Shown here: positions 7,068 through 8,229 of the stretch, piece after piece
Numbering within the stretch: the stretch's first letter is position 1
Layout: every line of letters begins with the position of its first letter
Made by a program: the position numbers and the translations under genes
Assembly: GCA_002298695.1 (NCBI GenBank)
Contig: DBLB01000085.1
Coordinates: 1-8,229 of the forward strand
DNA: 8,229 nt
Direction of reading: 5' to 3'
Origin: Clostridiales bacterium UBA735
GTDB taxonomy: Bacteria > Bacillota > Clostridia > Oscillospirales > Oscillospiraceae
Notes under the pieces: model-generated
Told to the model about the DNA's origin: nothing
Seen by the model: the letters and a program-made list of their open reading frames with translations, nothing else
The model's database searches: none

Positions 7068-7083
7068 CCACAAATTGTTGTGG
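7068..7083. promoter_or_regulatory. Inverted repeat CCACAA-N4-TTGTGG, possible operator
   Basis: Perfect 6-base arms (7068-7073 and 7078-7083) around ATTG. The core ACAA-N4-TTGT occurs again at 7038-7049, with the two centres 32 bases apart, about three helical turns. It lies upstream of the parB promoter region. A regulator-binding role is inferred from symmetry only. Confidence 0.35.
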
Positions 7084-7085
7084 GC

Positions 7086-7106
7086 ACTGACGCGCTTTCG
7101 CGCAGT
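7086..7106. repeat. GC-rich hairpin upstream of the parB promoter
   Basis: ACTG (7086-7089) pairs with CAGT (7103-7106), and CGCG (7091-7094) with CGCG (7099-7102), around the loop CTTT with one bulged A. A short TTTT ends the plus-strand side (7106-7109), giving a weak terminator-like look, but no plus-strand gene lies upstream. It may instead be an operator or block antisense readthrough. Confidence 0.35.
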
Positions 7107-7124
7107 TTTGCACCGGCCGGCGCG

Positions 7125-7130
7125 TACAAT
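7125..7130 (+). promoter_or_regulatory. Candidate -10 element of the parB promoter
   Basis: TACAAT matches the -10 consensus at 5 of 6 positions and lies 34 bases before the parB ATG. No good -35 stands at 16-18 bases upstream (GCAGTT at 17). The near-palindrome at 7110-7123 occupies the spacer, so a bound protein could block or aid this promoter. Confidence 0.4.
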
Positions 7131-7147
7131 AGAGGCACAGAAGCGGT

Positions 7148-7155
7148 GAAGGGAG
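7148..7155 (+). promoter_or_regulatory. Ribosome binding site deciding the parB start
   Basis: GAAGGGAG, 8 bases before the ATG at 7164. The reading frame is open upstream to 7002, so this site fixes the start. Confidence 0.75.
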
Positions 7156-7163
7156 CGAGACAG

Positions 7164-7976
7164 ATGAGCAGACGGACAGGCATTCTGGAGAGCGGGCGGG
7201 TGCTGTTTTTACCCCTGAGCGGCATCCGCCCAAACCCGGCGCAGCCGCGGCGGATATTCGATCCGGCAGGACTTCAGGAGCTGGCGGAGTCGATCCGGCA
7301 GTACGGTGTGCTTCAGCCGCTCACGGTGCGCCGCCGCGCGGACGGATACGAGCTTGTGGCCGGCGAACGGCGTCTGCGCGCGGCGGGTATGGCCGGGCTG
7401 ACGCTGGTGCCGTGCCTGGTGGCGTCGGTGGACAGCGAGGCGTCCGGCATGCTGGCGCTGGTGGAGAATTTACAGCGGCGCGACCTGGATTTCATCGAAG
7501 AGGCCGAAGGTCTTGCGCAGCTGATGAAAACGTGGCATCTCAGCCAGGAGCAGGCGGCGCGCAAGGTCGGCAAAAGCCAGCCGGCCGTAGCGAACAAGCT
7601 GCGCCTGCTCCGGCTTCCGCCTGCGGTGCTGGAGGCTGTGCGGGAAAACGGCCTCAGCGAGCGCCACGCCCGTGCACTGCTGAAGCTGCCGGACGAGCAG
7701 ACGCAGCTGCGCGTGGTGGCGCAGATCGTGCAGGGCGGATGGACCGTTGCGCGGACGGAGCGCTGCATCGACCTGCTGCTCCAGCCGCCCGCGCCGCCGA
7801 AGCGGGAGCTCGGCGCCTTCTGCCTGCGCGACATGCGCGTGTTTTTCAACTCTGTGAACCACTCGCTCGAACTCATCCGCTCCGCCGGCGTCGATGCGCA
7901 GTCGCAGCGGCAGGAGACGGAGCGCGAGATCGTTCTCACCATCCGCATCCCGAAGCGGGAGGCAGCGGCACGCTGA
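7164..7976 (+). CDS. parB: ParB/Noc family chromosome-partitioning DNA-binding protein
   Basis: A 270-residue ParB/Spo0J/Noc protein: a CTP-dependent clamp that loads at palindromic sites and spreads on DNA, acting in chromosome segregation (ParB) or nucleoid occlusion (Noc). The ParB N-domain spans about 15-105, with RPNPAQPR (22-29), the nucleotide-binding GERRLRAA (67-74) and ENLQRRDL (101-108). A helix-turn-helix follows (about 126-149, SQEQAARKVGKSQPAVANKL). The C-terminal part (about 215-265) fits the dimerisation domain. Start choice rests on the ribosome site GAAGGGAG and on the match of the first residues to the family. No parA neighbour is present in this window, which leans toward a Noc-type role, but ParB and Noc cannot be separated with certainty here. 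It is divergent from the U32 gene and followed by 230 bases before the next gene. Confidence 0.94.
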   Translation: MSRRTGILESGRVLFLPLSGIRPNPAQPRRIFDPAGLQELAESIRQYGVLQPLTVRRRADGYELVAGERRLRAAGMAGLTLVPCLVASVDSEASGMLALVENLQRRDLDFIEEAEGLAQLMKTWHLSQEQAARKVGKSQPAVANKLRLLRLPPAVLEAVRENGLSERHARALLKLPDEQTQLRVVAQIVQGGWTVARTERCIDLLLQPPAPPKRELGAFCLRDMRVFFNSVNHSLELIRSAGVDAQSQRQETEREIVLTIRIPKREAAAR

Positions 7977-7983
7977 GGCACGC

Positions 7984-8011
7984 GGGAAACAAACACTTTC
8001 CACATGGGAAA
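7984..8011. repeat. Alternative inverted repeats after parB
   Basis: TTTCC at 7997-8001 can pair with GGAAA at 7985-7989 or with GGAAA at 8007-8011, giving two exclusive small hairpins just past the parB stop. Neither has a T-run, so they are poor terminators. No clear parB terminator was seen between 7977 and 8095. Confidence 0.35.
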
Positions 8012-8095
8012 ATCCGTGATTTCTGCATGTTCTGTCAAAACAACACATAATCCAACATTATATCGAAAAAAATTCGGAAAACATGGAAATTATGT

Positions 8096-8123
8096 TTGCA
8101 ATTTCGGGGCAAGATGGTATAGT
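8096..8123 (+). promoter_or_regulatory. Promoter of the downstream (ppdK-like) gene
   Basis: TTGCAA (8096-8101) and TATAGT (8118-8123) are separated by 16 bases, and TGG directly before the -10 makes it an extended -10 promoter. Transcription would start near 8130, leaving a leader of about 77 bases that contains the hairpin at 8160-8185. Confidence 0.7.
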
Positions 8124-8159
8124 ATGTACTTGTTTGAGAATCTAAAACGCAAAAACACC

Positions 8160-8185
8160 GGGCCGAAACGAGTGACGTTTCGCCC
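8160..8185 (+). promoter_or_regulatory. Strong leader hairpin upstream of the ppdK-like gene
   Basis: GGG (8160-8162) and CGAAACG (8164-8170) pair with CGTTTCG (8176-8182) and CCC (8183-8185), with C8163 bulged and the loop AGTGA. The 10 base pairs end 7 bases before the ribosome-site region. No U-tract follows, so termination is unlikely; message stabilisation or control of translation is possible. Confidence 0.6.
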
Positions 8186-8192
8186 ACATTGG

Positions 8193-8199
8193 AAAGGGG
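8193..8199 (+). promoter_or_regulatory. Ribosome binding site of the ppdK-like gene
   Basis: AAAGGGG, 7 bases before the ATG at 8207. Together with the promoter upstream it shows that the short frame at the window edge is a real gene start. Confidence 0.8.
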
Positions 8200-8206
8200 T
8201 AAACAA

Positions 8207-8229
8207 ATGTCTCACAAGTACGTCTATCT
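8207..8229 (+). CDS. ppdK: 5' end of a gene, probably pyruvate, phosphate dikinase (partial)
   Basis: Only seven full codons and part of an eighth are inside the window, reading MSHKYVY followed by CT, which must be leucine. MSHKYVYL resembles the N-terminus of clostridial pyruvate, phosphate dikinase, which usually begins with a short K-Y-V-Y-L-F stretch. That enzyme interconverts pyruvate, ATP and phosphate with phosphoenolpyruvate, AMP and pyrophosphate in central carbon metabolism. Reality of the gene is well supported by the extended -10 promoter, the AAAGGGG ribosome site and a leader hairpin. Identity rests on eight residues only and is therefore tentative. The gene runs off the right edge. 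Confidence 0.6.

Larger units (their letters stand above)
6851..7163. other. Divergent intergenic region between the U32 gene and parB
   Basis: A gene-free stretch of 313 bases, noticeably more AT-rich than its neighbours, that holds control signals for both directions. Besides the promoters listed separately it contains GCTGT-AA-ACAGC (7017-7028), ACAA-N4-TTGT twice (7038-7049 and 7070-7081), a CGCG hairpin (7086-7106) and the near-palindrome GCACCGGCCGGCGC (7110-7123). The octamer CTGTAAAC occurs as a direct repeat at 6972-6979 and 7018-7025. No DnaA-box cluster (TTATCCACA) was seen, so there is no support for a replication origin. No small gene was found. Confidence 0.7.

Noticed and set aside
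7002..7163. N-terminal extension of parB to 7002
   Set aside because: The stretch holds several inverted repeats and the candidate -10 element; a good ribosome site points to 7164.
6851..7163. Replication origin next to parB
   Set aside because: No cluster of DnaA boxes was found and no dnaA, rsmG or parA is present.
6851..7225. N-terminal extension of the U32 gene to 7225
   Set aside because: The extension covers the gene's own extended -10 promoter and overlaps the parB start, and the family N-terminus MIELLSPAG begins at 6850.
1..8229. CRISPR array, tRNA or rRNA genes, toxin-antitoxin or phage defence genes
   Set aside because: Read through both strands; no regularly spaced repeats, cloverleaf or known defence family was seen.

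Overview
The window looks like chromosomal DNA from a GC-rich Clostridia member, probably Oscillospiraceae-like. This is inferred from the gene set and from the style of the short GC-rich intergenic repeat; no 16S or other marker is present to confirm it. The gene set is a clostridial-type PBP2, MreC/MreD, a Maf pyrophosphatase, a long two-part U32 protein, a stand-alone ParB/Noc, and what is probably the start of pyruvate phosphate dikinase.

Layout. Positions 1-444 hold no convincing gene but contain a compound palindromic element (about 11-419) with hairpins at both ends and a structured interior. From 445 to 6850 five genes run on the minus strand. In transcription order they are a U32-family protein (6850-4763), maf (4732-4139), mreC (4142-3183), mreD (3054-2554) and the class B penicillin-binding protein PBP2 (2553-445). 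maf/mreC and mreD/PBP2 are tightly coupled (GTGA overlap and TGAATG junction). A short palindromic repeat sits in the mreC-mreD gap. From 6851 to 7163 is a divergent regulatory region with an extended -10 promoter for the U32 gene, a weaker candidate promoter for parB and several inverted repeats. parB (7164-7976) and the 5' end of a second gene (from 8207) run on the plus strand. The latter has a good promoter and a strong hairpin in its leader.

How the genes fit together. MreC, MreD and PBP2 belong to the elongation machinery of rod-shaped cells: MreC and MreD are membrane parts and PBP2 is the transpeptidase. Maf is a nucleotide-pool house-cleaning enzyme that commonly sits beside mre genes. 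mreB, which often precedes mreC, is absent here. The U32 protein is probably an RNA-hydroxylation enzyme. ParB/Noc acts in chromosome segregation or nucleoid occlusion, so the window joins wall growth and chromosome organisation. The genes themselves are ordinary core genes; the more unusual signals are non-coding.
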